Shown one piece after another: positions 12,081 to 23,725 of a stretch of DNA of 64,000 nt. Position 1 is the stretch's first letter; each line of letters opens with the position of its first letter. The notes beneath the pieces are model-generated. The model saw only the letters and a list, made by a program, of their open reading frames with translations. It was not told the DNA's origin and made no database searches. The DNA comes from Anniella stebbinsi (lineage: Eukaryota; Chordata; Lepidosauria; Squamata; Anniellidae): positions 175,224,382 through 175,288,381 of the forward strand of contig JARDYH010000003.1 of the NCBI GenBank assembly GCA_029215795.1, in the 5' to 3' direction. A program made the translations under genes and the position numbers.

Positions 12081-13390
12081 TAAAAGTTCTAGATAATGGT
12101 TAGCTGTGTATCACAGGATAATTCCCTGCAAATTTGCAAATACGTTACACTAAAATCTATGGAACGTAATTGCTTGTTTTCAAAAGAATCAGGGAGTTAG
12201 ACTGCACTTCCCAAATCAATCTACCCTTGTGGAGTAAATCCTACTGAATTCAACTGAACTTCAGTGAGACTCTCAGGAGTAAGAAATTTAAGGACTTCTG
12301 CCATATAAATGAAATTTAAATCTACATCTATCTGTCTACTGCATAGCCAAAGGGAGTTACTTCTATGCTATTTCTTCCTTATTGTCTTACCAATAAAAAG
12401 TGGCACATTCCACTCAGAAAGCCAGCAAAAGCTTCTCTATTTAGCTCATAAATGTGAACGATCTAAACTTAAGAAACAGAAATGCAAATCAGACAAACCA
12501 AAGAACTTAGCTTTGACAGGCTAAACAGATTTTTTATTTTATTTTATGGAGAGCCTTTTCATACACACACTGAACTTTAATATTTTTTTTATTTAAGAAA
12601 AGGATATATAATTTTAAGCTCAGCTCCAATCATAATGATAAATTCCTTCACAATTACAATTTTGACTAGTGGAACAATGGACACCCCCATACTGTATTGT
12701 ATCAGGTAATTATGAACTGCCAAAGAGTAGGAAAGCACGAACCGGGAATAATCAATGTATCTCCCTTCAGTGTGTACCGTAATTCAGTGTTTCGTTTCGC
12801 AAGTACATCCTGTCACACCACTGATTCCCCATTTCTTCCCCACGCAGATCAAGAGGAAACAGAAGTAAGCAAAGCCTTTTTTTGATGACATACAGGTTTT
12901 CGGGGAGCTTAGCTGGATCCTACAAAATCAAATGTGCAAGGTGCGGAGGAGGAGGAAGATGACGATGAAAGGACAGGAGTGTAGTTGTTTTGATGGGTGT
13001 GCGTGGCTAACGTGGCAGCTTGTTAAATCTCGGAGCCTCTTTCCAAACAGCTCATCTCTCAAAAATGACTGTGGAAACCCGAATTATTTGGGGGCTGCTT
13101 TCAGATCAGACGTGGGAAGTGGAGGGAAGATTTCTTTGGGAGTTTTCATTTTATCAATCCAGGTAATTATTTTGATGAGAGACGGAACAAACTTAGGCAT
13201 CCCACAACCTGTTTAATGTGAGACACAAGTGTGGGGATCAAGACTAGAACCCCCCCTCTAATACCGGATATCTGGTGGAATCTGGCTGTGTGGATAGAGC
13301 AGTCAGAGGCACTCTGGATGTGCTCAAACACACCCTCTCACCAATCATTAAAAACATCCTAAACATGGCCTAACGCTGAGTGTTGGCACA
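12081..13390. other. SOBP upstream flank, no gene seen
   Basis: 12560-12900 contains AT-rich homeodomain-like motifs (for example CATAATGATAAAT near 12632) and no recognisable repeat. 12900-13390 is unique and moderately GC. This is the proximal upstream region of SOBP, but no element here can be assigned from one sequence. Confidence 0.35.
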
Positions 13391-13994
13391 GACGGCAAAG
13401 TCCTAGCTGGGGCAAAGCTTTGATGGCTCACATTGCTCACATTCAGCGATGCTTTTCTTGAGGACTAGTTGCATCGAGCTTGGAGAAGGCAGGGTTGTTC
13501 CCAAGAGGTGCGCGCGCAAGGAGACGTCCTCCCGCCAAAACCGAAAGAAGACAAAAGCCCCTCGTTCCGTGTAATCTCTCCGCTTCTTTCCCAATACTGG
13601 CCCAGCTCTCCCTCCCCCCCAAAAAACAGCCGCCCACCATGTAAACGTCAAACTCCGCCTCAGCTGGAGTGCTTTCAATGCGACTGTAAATGCGTTCCCC
13701 TCAGAGTAGAGTGGGCAGGCCGCCTCTCTTTGCGCGGTGGTTTGGTGTGAGCGTGTGTTTCTTTCTGCTTAAACGTGGAATCGCGTTGCGGAGGGAGAGG
13801 CGAGCGGGCGTCCAGCCAGTCTCTCGGCGTCCAGCATCCTCTATCCATCCTAGCTGCTTACTCCAGGGCTCGCTCTCACACACGCACGCACACAATTTAT
13901 TAGCTAGCTCCCAAAGAAACAACCCTGCGCCTGCCACCCATTGGCTCCTTCCTGAGCCCAACCAAGGCAACCCTCGCTTCCAATTATCCCCATG

Positions 13995-13998
<4 letters not shown>

Positions 13999-14053
<55 letters not shown>
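13999..14053. repeat. (CT)n microsatellite in the promoter
   Basis: An almost perfect run of CT dinucleotides on the coding strand, GA on the other. Such tracts bind GAGA-type or H-DNA-forming factors in other systems. A role here is only a possibility. Confidence 0.95.
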
Positions 14054-14055
<2 letters not shown>

Positions 14056-14249
14056 CACACGGTCAGCAGTCGTGCATGCACGCGTGTGTGTGCGTAGGTG
14101 TTTAAATACAGAGCTCCGGCCACTTTGTTTTGTCATAACCTTTCTGGTGATGGGTAAGAGAGTGTAACCGAGGATGGTATGTGCAAGTGCGTGTGACAGA
14201 AAAAGGGAGGGAGAGCCTTAGTGAGGGAGGCATTGGAGTGTTTTCCGCC

Positions 14250-14279
14250 ATGGACGACCGTCCCCGCGGGGGAGGGTGA
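14250..14279 (+). other. Candidate short upstream ORF (MDDRPRGGG)
   Basis: A nine-codon frame whose ATG sits in a near-ideal Kozak context (CCGCCATGG), ending in TGA. It would act as a uORF only if transcription starts upstream of about 14240, which the sequence does not show. Confidence 0.3.
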
Positions 14280-14588
14280 TGACAACTGAAGCGTAAGAAG
14301 TCGCCCCCCCCCCCGCCTCTCTTTGAATTTGAGCCTGAGCAGCAGCAAGAGAAAAAAAAAGAAGAGGCGGAGGATTTGGTGACAGTGAAAGCCCCGCCTG
14401 CTGCCTGGGAAAGGGGGGGGGCGTCCTGCGCCCCCCCACACCTTAGAAGGAGCTGGACTGGGTTCTTTCTTTCTCTTTCTCTCCCCCCACCCACTCCCCT
14501 CCTTCTCCCCCTCACACACTCACCCACTCACACGCAAGCAGAGCAAGTCCCTCGCGCTCGCTCATGCAGACAGACAGGGAGACAGAAG

Positions 14589-14675
14589 ATGGCTGACTCG
14601 CCAGGGCAACCCACAGTCCAGCCCGCCCGCATCCCCGACCCTCCCAGAGCCGCTTTCTCCTTTGACACTCGCTGA
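14589..14675 (+). other. Candidate upstream ORF, 28 codons
   Basis: The ATG at 14589 has A at -3 and G at +4, and the frame MADSPGQPTVQPARIPDPPR... ends at TGA 14673-14675. It closes 142 bases before the SOBP ATG at 14818. If included in the leader it could lower SOBP initiation and force reinitiation. The peptide is proline-rich and has no known family that I recognise. Confidence 0.4.
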
Positions 14676-14817
14676 CGCCTTCGCCCAGCGCTGAAAGCAG
14701 CCGCCGCCGTCCCCCACTGCATCCTCCCTCCCTTCCCACAACTTCCCCCCTCAACCTTCCCTCAAATAATACCAGCAGCCATTTCATCTCCACCAAAGTA
14801 GATACATACACATAAAA

Positions 14818-14913
14818 ATGGCAGAAATGGAGAAAGAAGGGAGACCTCCAGAAAATAAAAGAAGCAGGAAGCCGGCTCACCCGGTGAAAAGGGAAATCAA
14901 TGAAGAGATGAAG
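14818..14913 (+). CDS. SOBP: SOBP exon 1 (coding part)
   Basis: This exon encodes the 32-residue N-terminus of SOBP (starts [20 protein letters not shown], ends KREINEEMK). SOBP is a nuclear SIX-interacting cofactor linked to inner-ear and brain development (the Jackson circler mouse gene). I recognise the peptide as essentially the vertebrate SOBP start. The ATG context is AAAATGG (A at -3, G at +4). The basic stretch [12 protein letters not shown] (residues 14-25) could be part of a nuclear localisation signal. The exon ends in AAG with donor GTATGT at 14914, phase 0. It sits at the 3' end of a CpG island, as a first exon should. Exon 2 is 27.9 kb downstream. Confidence 0.95.
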
Positions 14914-15172
14914 GTATGTGTGCGTGCCTCGCTCTCTCTGTCTGAGGCGAAAAGGAAAAAGGGAGAGACGGAGAGGAGGGAGGCTCTTTGCAAACACCCC
15001 TTCGCACCTCAGCACCCCCCCCTCGCCGTCGTGCGTGGATCTGTACTAAAGAAAGGATCTCTTGTTTAGTTGGTTGGGGGGACGACAAATTGGGTGAAAT
15101 GTGTCCCAACTCCCCCTCTTGAACTATAAACAGACCAGTTCACAGGCTATAGAGCCATGTCACTGAGAAGCT

Positions 15173-15222
15173 TTATTATTATTATTATTATTATTGTTAT
15201 TATTATTATTATTATTATTATT
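15173..15222. repeat. (ATT)n microsatellite
   Basis: A run of ATT trinucleotides with one ATTGTT interruption, just inside intron 1. Confidence 0.95.
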
Positions 15223-18215
15223 TCTCTGTAGGGATTTCACCGAGAATCCCCCCATTTTCTTTGCCAAATCCTAGCAGAAACTGTTAAAGTTAGAAAAGAA
15301 GGGAAGTTATTTAAGCACTGTCTCCCTCTTCCTCCGCCCCCCTTTCCAGTAGCCAGCTGCAACTGTGTAATTAAATTGTCAAAGTGAAATGTTATGGTCT
15401 GAACAGCACATCATTCTTGTACTTAGACACAGGGTCTCTTGTCTTTTTCTTCTCTCTTTTACTTCCTCCGTCTCTGTTTTCCATGCTTCACTTCACAGTT
15501 AATCAAACCAACAGAGTGTTGTGTTGAAAGAGAGCTGTCCTAGAAGCGTGTGTGTGTGTATGTACACACATATAATACAGATTTGTTTGGAGGGGTTAGG
15601 GGTGGAGGAGAGAAAGCCAATGTCCTGACAGGAAACTGCCAGTCCAGCTGTTCCAGAGGTAGTGCTGTGGGCTGGCTCTCCAGATGTTAGCATAGCAGTG
15701 GTTGCACAAAAACACATCTCAGGACCTCTTTTATCCTCAGGTCCTAGGTTGAGCTGAAACGGTCCTCTGTTGCCTAGTTGTATTATTCTGCAGGCCCCTT
15801 GACTATATTTATTTTAGAGTCTCATCTGTCTTTTCCCTGTGGCTTACACATGTTGCAGAGATGAGGTGAACTTGCTTTGCTTCAAAATAATGAAAACAGT
15901 ACAGTTTTGTATATGGGATGAAATGGCATTCAGTAAAATGGATCATTCACAATGGGTCTGATCATGGCTTACACTCTGATATGTACCAATGATGAATGGT
16001 AAAATATTTATGTTGACATGGAATATGAATCTCTATGGAATCGAAGTCTATATGTATAAGGTAGTAATGCATTGGGATTAACAAGTCTATTTTATTTGTT
16101 GTTCTTACCAAATTAAATGGAAGGAGAATGTTCAATTTCCCTTTTTGCTCTTAAACTCAGCCCTCAAGGAAATTGTTCTCTATTTGTTATATTTGTATTC
16201 CTTCTTTTTGTGCTTACTGAGAATTTGTCCAACAGCAGACAGATGGACATCTGAACAAAGGTGGTGGTATGTGTAAGAGCAAAGTGCCTTGCATATCAAT
16301 AACATTTATTCAGTCTCTAGATCCTCTACAAGCCAGTTTCTTTCCTTGAGATATGTATGACACTTCCTATTTTGGGATTAAGCTTTGTATGCTCTTCAAT
16401 TCAATAGTAATTGCTCAGCCAAATCCTATTTAGTTTTGATTTGGGGAAGAAGAAGGGGGACAGTGGGCATAGAAATTTGCCCCACTGTGTGTTGTCCCTT
16501 TAAGACACTGCTTCATGTGATCTATGTGGACTACAATTTTTAAGTTTCGTAGGTTCTAGGATTACAAATTCGCTAATTTTAATCAAAACATGTGAAATGT
16601 TATCCTGGCTGAATATAAAGGCTGACTGTGCTGGATCCTCTGGGTTTGTTTTGTTTACTTTGGCTGCAGGCACACTTGGTGGTTTGGGAGATAGTTGTTC
16701 TTCTGCAGTATAACAGATGTTTGTCTGAAATGGTGAGGAAGAAACAAAAACAACACTGTGTGTGCAAGGAGGAAAATTATGCATTTTTTAAAGGCCATGG
16801 TATTAAGCATTAGTGTTCTTAACCTTAATGCAGAAAAGTTTCTCCTCTCTTTAAACCTCTGCTAGTGTTTGTTGGGCATTAAGAGACATAAATGTATCAG
16901 AATTTCAGCTATATGAGTAATTTAATACAAAGCTGTAGATTGATGTATTTTCTGAGACAGTTTTTATAGGTTGGATGGTTGAAAGGTGAACAACAGCAGA
17001 AGCTTTCAGACAGCCTAGACCACATACCACAGCAAGTTATCTTATTAAGCTTAGAGACCACATTCTTTTAATAGAATTGGTGGGTTATTAAAGTTTTAAG
17101 CAGTTTTGCATCATTGTTTCATCTGACTGCATTGCAAATGTGGAAGAGTTGCTTGACCTAAGAATAATTCTTCATTTACTGAAAATAAATAGATACTCGA
17201 GATATTTTCTTCTCTTCACAGAGACGAAGAGTACAGTAACTTAACAAATTAGTCACATTGTATGAAATGTATGCAACAAAATGTCATAGTGAACACAATG
17301 TGCCCTTGTGTAGGTACCATATCTGTACTCTTCAAGCAGCTTGACTGCTTCCCTTCATCTGAACTGCTTTCATCTGGACCTGTGTAAAATAAGCTCTGGT
17401 AAGTAATCACGACAGAGCAGAAAGAAAGGAATGTATACAGCAATAGACAGCCTAAGCTGTAAAAACTGTAACTTGAGTCCCAGCAGCAGATCAGATATCA
17501 AGGCTGCAAGGTAGGGGGAAATGAAAGAGATGAAGGGGAGGGAAAAGAGGAGAGAGAGGGTTGAGGAATGGAAAAGTCAGCTTGGAAAGTGAAGGACTTA
17601 GGAGGAGGGCCCCCTCGGGGAAATTTGGCTCAGGGATTAGGGAATTTTATCATGGTGTACAGTGACCTACTCAGGTTTCAGCCCATGTTGGATTGAATTG
17701 CTTCCATTTGCTAGGAGTAAGAAAAAGGACCAGCGTGTATGTGATTCCCTCTCCTCACCCTCCTTCCAGTAATAAAAAGCCACTGGGTACAAGTGTCTAT
17801 TTTAAGTACAGCAAATACAAGACACTATGAATGAGTAATAAAATTACCTCATCACACAGATTTTCTTGAAGATTTGCTGTTTGATAGAACCACATATTTG
17901 CTTAATGATGATAGAGAGAAACTAAACCACTACTTTTCCTGTGTCACATCAGTAATATCAGTTGGCACTCAATTTTAATATGACTGGAAACTGATGTTGT
18001 TTGCTGTTTCATCACGGCAGATATTAGGTTACATTTTTGTTGTCTCTAGCCTAATGTACAGGGCAGTTGTAACAAATTTCAATTTGATACAACATTGTGT
18101 CCAAAAAGTACATGACTGCATAGTTTACCTATAATGAATTTCAGTAAATTTCACTGAATTTTTCTAACATAAATGTTTTATCTAACTGTGATCTCCAATA
18201 TTTTTCTATTGTTTT

Positions 18216-18217
18216 CC

Positions 18218-18286
<69 letters not shown>
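18216..18286. repeat. Compound (TGCC)n(TTTC)n microsatellite
   Basis: About nine TGCC units pass directly into about eight TTTC units on the + strand, giving a polypyrimidine-biased tract of about 70 bp. Such compound tetranucleotides are usually length-polymorphic. Confidence 0.92.
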
Positions 18287-18492
18287 TTTTATTGAGGATA
18301 AAAAAGAGATGTTCTTAGAATTTACTAGTATGAATATTATAGATCATTTAGCACATACCATATCAAGAATAGCATACAATACTTATACTTGAAACTAAAA
18401 TAATATTTACTAGAAGGATAAGCTAATAGATTTTAAAAAGCAAATCCAGTTTTTATTGTTTAACTAACACATTCAGCTAGATATACTTCACA

Positions 18493-18498
18493 CACGCA

Positions 18499-18535
<37 letters not shown>
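18493..18535. repeat. (CA)n microsatellite
   Basis: About 43 bp of nearly uninterrupted CA repeat after an imperfect ACACGCAGACACA lead-in. Confidence 0.95.
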
Positions 18536-18538
<3 letters not shown>

Positions 18539-19667
18539 AATAGAAATTTTGAATTCTACATCCTATTTACTCCAGAGAAGTCCTATTAATGCCACTAGGA
18601 TTATGGTCATACACACGATTAATGTCAAATAATGATACAACTGTGAACCATACATAATTAAAGTACATTTGAATGAATTCATGTGATTGTACCTAGAAGT
18701 TCATACTAGAAATTTTCCAAAACAAACTAGTCTGAATTCATCTAGACATTTACTGTCTTTGTTAATTGTGAGGTGGATGATCAATCTGTTTTGTAATTTC
18801 CAGAGCTGTCTCTATGTGCCTCTAGCTTCTAAATAAGTAATTTGTAACTAAAATGGGCTTCACTCCTGAAGCTTCCATCTGTTATATTAGTAAATTGACT
18901 GAAAGAGTCTTGCATTAAAAAAAGAAAAAAAAAACCTTTGTTATGTGGAAAACATGAAACGACATGAAAATGAGAAACAATGGGTTGGATCCAGTTTTAG
19001 TCAGTGTAGATTCACTGAAATCAATTTCAATGAGTCTTCCCTAAGTATGACTACATCTGAATGTATGACTACAACTTCATGGCGCTGACTACACAAGAGA
19101 GCTAGACATTTAAAATTATCTAAGAAAGAAAGATATGCATAGGTAGTTTAAAGAAACCTCAGGCAAAATACTGTGAGTACTTTGGAGATTTCATGAAATA
19201 TATTATTTTGGAGATTTCATGGAAAAAAAAAGGGACCAATAAAAAGCCAGAGTTTTCTGGATGCGAAATGCCTCCCCCTTCAGGATATACTTGGCATACC
19301 TATCTAAGGTGGATAACTATGTATTAGAAAATTTAAATTAATCTGGAAAATAGTGATGTTTTGTATAGGCTAGTGTGCATTGGCTGTATTAGTCTCCAGT
19401 TCTAAAACTCAACAGGATTGAAAGGAGCATAAATGATGCAATCCTGTCATAGATATACATGTTTAATTTCCTTTATTAGTTTGAGATATATATGTATGTT
19501 TGTGTTTGTGTACTTAAGGTCACTAATGCAAGAATGTAAAAATGATTCATTTTACTTCTTTCAAAATCTGAAATAAGCATTCAGAAATGAGTCTGACAGA
19601 TTTGTACTCTTTTGTGTTTCCTCCCTGTATTTGCTAGGTTTCACCCCTTGTTTCTTAGCAGAGAAAA

Positions 19668-19726
<59 letters not shown>
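19668..19726. repeat. Compound (GT)n(AT)n microsatellite
   Basis: A (GT)n run of about 20 bp continues directly into an (AT)n run of about 38 bp. The AT part is fully self-complementary and can extrude a hairpin. Confidence 0.95.
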
Positions 19727-19729
<3 letters not shown>

Positions 19730-20478
19730 TGAGAAACCATATGGGTGATATTATGTATGGGAAGACTCTACTATGCAATAGCAAGCCTGATCTTCTCTGC
19801 ATGATAATGTTACAGTTAAATGTATTATATACACAGGATATATGTAAATAAAAACAATTTCTGCTGCCTTTTTAAGCCTTTAGTCTCATAAAAAAAGAAA
19901 AATCAACAACAATATATTCACAAGTCTCCTTCCTTGAATGAGAAAATGTGCTTTGACATACAGAATAATGTTATAATAGCCTTTCCACCAGCCAGATAGG
20001 ATGCTTCATTATACCCTGCACAATCAAATAAAAGATATGATTAAGTCATGTATGTCAAAATTATTACAAAGTGATCTGGGCTCTTTCAGGTGAAAATGAG
20101 AGAGATAACCAAAATGATATCAGCAGTACACTAATACATATTTATTATTAGGATCTGAATAGAAGGTTCTGTAGAAGCATTCTAAAGTCTGTGTTGTTGT
20201 TGTTGTTGTTGCAAAGATAACTAATTATGTAGCAATTGATAGCACACAAGCAATCATCTCCTTTGTCAGTCCAGGTATTCCAAAGAACCTGGCTTTAATG
20301 ATTTCTTGGCTTTAATTATTTGATATATTTGAGTCCTTGGAATCATAGTTCTGAAAGTTATCAGTGTGAAAACAGAAATAGCAAAAATGTAGTACTCTCT
20401 AGTTGTCATAACATTAAGGAATATAAAAGATCGAATACATTTTCTGTTCTCTTTATTGATGGCAACCATAAGCATCAT

Positions 20479-20995
20479 TCAGACTTTCCACATCTTTGCC
20501 ATCCCTCTGCAGTCTAGGCACAATAACTCTTGACTGTCAACTCTTGATTGCATAGCGTTGTGAAATGCAGTTTTTACCACCATCTCTTCTTCTTTCATTC
20601 TACTCAACCTTTCTCTGTCCATTGTCTCTTTTTGAATGATCAAATCTGTCCTATCCTTAAAAATAAGTTCAATCTCCCTTGACATTGCAGCTTTATTTAT
20701 GTACTATTCTGCCTTTCTCCTTCAATTTTTTTGAGTATGTGGTCTATAGTTGTTTCTTTCGCTGCTTTTTCCCAACTGTTCTACTAATCTGGAATTGCCA
20801 TATCCAATGTTCCAATGACTTTTTAAAATCTTTCATACATGTCCGTATGTATGCACTCTTTGACAATTTATCTTCAATATTATACTTCTTGATATGCGGC
20901 CTGATCCTATTCATGTTTCTCAGAACTACGTCCTGCTGAGTACTCCCAAGTAATTGTGCCATATTTTCCTCTCTTCTCTTATGGGCCAAAGGCAT
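20479..20995 (-). pseudogene. Possible decayed coding sequence, unidentified
   Basis: Two minus-strand frames lie in the same order in different phases. 20744-20995 includes the stretch IRPHIKKYNIEDKLSKSAYI and then DFKKSLEHWIWQFQISRTVG. 20479-20685 includes FKDRTDLIIQKETMDRERLS and then MKEEEMVVKTAFHNAMQSRV. Both read like ordinary basic, helical protein rather than chance translation, and an A-run between them could explain a frameshift. I do not recognise the family. It may be an old retrocopy, a mobile-element ORF or chance. Confidence 0.3.
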
Positions 20996-22220
20996 GTCCT
21001 AGATATTTGCTCTCCAATCGATTCTTTTCTGTATTCTTACATGTCTCTTCTCATCTTTGTCAATCCTCATATGAATCCAGTACTAGTAGTATGTCAGCAT
21101 ATCTTTTTCCAGAAACCGGAGCAATGCTGGCATGGAGAGGACACAGCAAGGACCTCCCACATTGCTTGCGTGCTTTCATGTACCATTGCAATATGGCAAG
21201 GAATGTTAATACAATGGCTCTCACAGAAAGCACTTCTGTTTCCTCTCTCATCTCACCTATATTCCATTTTGTTCCTCTATTGTGCTTAATAAATTTATCT
21301 ACTCTCAATCTCTTTGCTGCTGCTGCCGCCCCCTCCCCCTCCTCCCCCTTCTCTTCCCATTGGCCTTCCTCTGCCCTGCTTGTTAGGTTATTTCTCTCTC
21401 TTCTTTAAGTTCTTCCTGAAGCTCTACTTATTCTATGAAAACTTTCTTCCACCATCCACGCCTTAATAACTGCATTTCCTTTGCAACCTGGCTATAATTT
21501 GGCAATCCTATTCTCTTTTTCCAGTTGTTTTAATACAAAGTTGATACAAAATTCATGCTAAACACTAGTTGTAGCAGAATGCATGTTCCATTCTTAAAAT
21601 CAGAACTGCTGGGTTGATATCTCCAGGACTGCAGTGCATATTCACAAGAGGTCAGAGAGGTATTTAATGGGCAGTATTCGCATAGTATTGTTGGAATGAC
21701 ATGTAATATACTCTAAGATCACCAAGGCACAAATAGAATAGTGAAGATATGCTTACTACTAGAAACTTATTGTGCAGAGATTCCTCAGGGTCTAGTGGTC
21801 CTCATTTGAGGCCTGTTATGCATCACTATGGAAGATAACAATGGAAGGAAATGGAAAGAATTACTGAATTGAATATGAATTGGATATATGGATTATTTAG
21901 TCTATGTCTACCCAAAACCCAACCAATTCTGTTTGGGCCAGTTGACGACAAAAGTGATTGATCTTGTAGTAATAAATAACACATATTGTGGAAGATCACC
22001 CTTTTCTGGGACATCCCACAGCTACTAACACCAAAATGTGGAAGGCACCCCATGTAGGATTTCCCACCAGTCACATTTTTCCAGATTTTCTATGTACTTA
22101 AACTTCTTTTTTATATTTATGTACTCCTTTCTTCCAAGGAGAAAATTCAGAGCAGTTACATACACCAGATTTTCCTGTTTGGACAGCTTCTTGATAAGAG
22201 TCTTTGTTATGTATCTGATA

Positions 22221-22626
22221 TAGAATCATAAAATAGTAGAGTTGGAAGTGGCCTATATGGCCATTGAGTCCAACCCCTTGCTCAATGCAGGAATCCACCT
22301 TAAAGCATCCCTGACAGATGGCTGTCCAGCTGCATCTTGAAGGCCTCTAGTGTGGGAGGGCCCACAACCTCCCTAGGTAATTGTTGTACTGCTCTAACAG
22401 TCAGGAAGTTTTTCCAGATGTCCAGGCAGAATCTGGCTTCCTTTAACTTGAGCCCATTATTCCGTGTCCTGCAATCTGGAATGATTGAGAAGAGATCCTG
22501 GCCCTACTGTGTGTGACAACCTTTCATGTTGCCCTGAGACCCTTGTGATATAGAGCAGGATACAAATGTTTTAATAAATAAATATTAAATAAGTACTTGA
22601 AGAGTGTTATCATGCTTCCCTCTTGG
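22221..22626 (-). mobile_element. CR1 LINE 3' end, interrupted by an L2 tail
   Basis: The sequence starts TAGAATCATAAAATAGTAGA and runs through the usual CR1 3' region (GAGTCCAACCCCTTGCTCAA, GGCCTCTAGTGTGGGAGGGC). At about 22530-22592 it is broken by a LINE 3' tail (GACCCTTGTGATATAGAGCA, then AATAAATAAATATT). CR1 sequence resumes with AAGTACTTGAAGAGTGTTAT. Confidence 0.85.
22530..22592 (+). mobile_element. Very short L2-type 3' tail inside CR1
   Basis: About 60 bp of LINE 3' end plus an AATAAATA tail, inserted in the CR1 between 'ACAACCTTTCA' and 'AAGTACTTGAAG', which are adjacent in the intact CR1 at 28616-29797. It is among the shortest 5'-truncated insertions in the window. Confidence 0.65.
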
Positions 22627-23353
22627 TACTTGAACTGAAACAGTTGCTACCCTGTCCAACTAGAGATACGAATATAATTCCTGCATCACTTCCTTCAGCT
22701 GCAGCTCCTTGATACCTTTGTCCTATTGTTAGATAAGTAGCTGGAGTCTGCTTAGCAGAGATGGTGACCTGCTGCTTGAACTCACAGTAGACATTGGACT
22801 CTGAATGTGAGATGAAGACATCTGCCTCTTTCTAAGTGATGCTCTTTTTTGGTTGTCCTGTCCTCATTGCATGGAATGCTGCATGTTATTGGGTGAAAAG
22901 CTGGACCACTGGCTGCTTGTTGCTTTTGGCTCAGGTCTGCGCTTTGATGACTCCCATTGTCATGGCAACCCCTTCATCTTCAGTCCTGGTTTACATGCGG
23001 TACATATAAACACACTAAACGTTCCCCTCACAATAAATCTGTTCCTTCACACTCATATATAGCACTTTTTAAGTGTCACTTTTTTCATTGTTCAGAGGTT
23101 CCAGACATGGCCTTGGCAGGAGATACAGCAGCCATGCTTAAGGTGAGCAGGTCTGAATCTAGTTAGTCCTTACAATCACCTTGATATTATTATACCCATA
23201 CCCTACCTAGTAAATTGATGCCAAGGTAAGATTTCCTAGTGTATACTCTGAGCCACTATGCTTTAACTAGTATATTTGTTTTGTCAGCATGGCTGAATTA
23301 TAATTGAATAGCTATAGTTTGCAGGTGATACTGTGAGTCCTATAGACATTAAC
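22627..23353. other. Unassigned intronic sequence
   Basis: No gene or repeat recognised. Composition is ordinary and a few overlapping short frames have no family likeness. Confidence 0.35.
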
Positions 23354-23725
23354 CTGGTTCACACAATTTGATAGCCCACCTTGGCTTAGTTTACCTACAG
23401 GAGTTGTTGCGTCATGCCAGATAACTGTGGGTGCCATGTTTGCAAGGAACTCATGGGTGCCCAGCTTGCTGTGTGAACCCAGGTGGCAGGGGTTGTTTGA
23501 AGATGAGACAACCCTCAAATAACCATAAAATTAGCCATGGGTTGTTTGAGGTTTGTAGAACCTTCAAACAACCCCTCCTTGCCTAGGTTTGCGCAACATG
23601 ACAAGCCATGGCAAACTTGGCACCGCATGTGTCATGCAAAACCATGGGACTTACCAGCACCCAGCATGGCACTACAGCTCCCAAAGGTAAATTAAGTCAT
23701 GGTGGGCTGTTGTGTTTGTGAACAG
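23354..23725. mobile_element. hAT-like MITE with about 65-bp TIRs
   Basis: 23354-23417 is an imperfect inverted match to 23662-23725 (CTGGTTCACA/CTGTTCACAA, TAGCCCACCTTGGCTTAGTT against CAGCCCACCATGACTTAATT, TTTACCT). The interior is rich in TTGTTTGAGG-like motifs. It has no coding capacity. Confidence 0.55.

Larger units (their letters stand above)
13400..14930 (+). promoter_or_regulatory. SOBP: CpG-rich promoter and 5' leader of SOBP
   Basis: From about 13400 the sequence shifts to high GC with many intact CpGs (13509-13540, 13789-13815, 14248-14310, 14390-14440, 14696-14715) and stays so past the SOBP start codon, as in CpG-island promoters. An inverted CCAAT box (CCATTGG) lies at 13938-13944 and a TTTAAATA box at about 14100-14107. 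A 55-bp (CT)n tract occupies 13999-14053. The transcription start cannot be placed without RNA data; it must lie upstream of 14818. Confidence 0.7.
15240..22220. other. Repeat-poor 7 kb of intron 1
   Basis: Apart from microsatellites (about 18216-18286, 18493-18535, 19668-19726, 20191-20211) and decayed short palindromic repeats near 18553-18620 and 19006-19060, I see no LINE, SINE or DNA element. In a TE-rich locus this is where cis-regulatory sequence of a developmental gene may be retained. A possible decayed coding remnant is listed separately at 20479-20995. Confidence 0.5.

Noticed and set aside
1..13400. Search for exons of an upstream neighbour (PDSS2 lies next to SOBP in mammals)
   Set aside because: No frame in this stretch resembles a prenyltransferase subunit. 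The neighbour is presumably beyond the left edge.
14102..15109. Several long minus-strand frames opposite the SOBP promoter and exon 1
   Set aside because: They overlap a CpG-rich region and simple repeats, consist of Arg/Gly/Ser/Glu runs, and are shadows of the CT tract, the GC-rich leader and SOBP exon 1.
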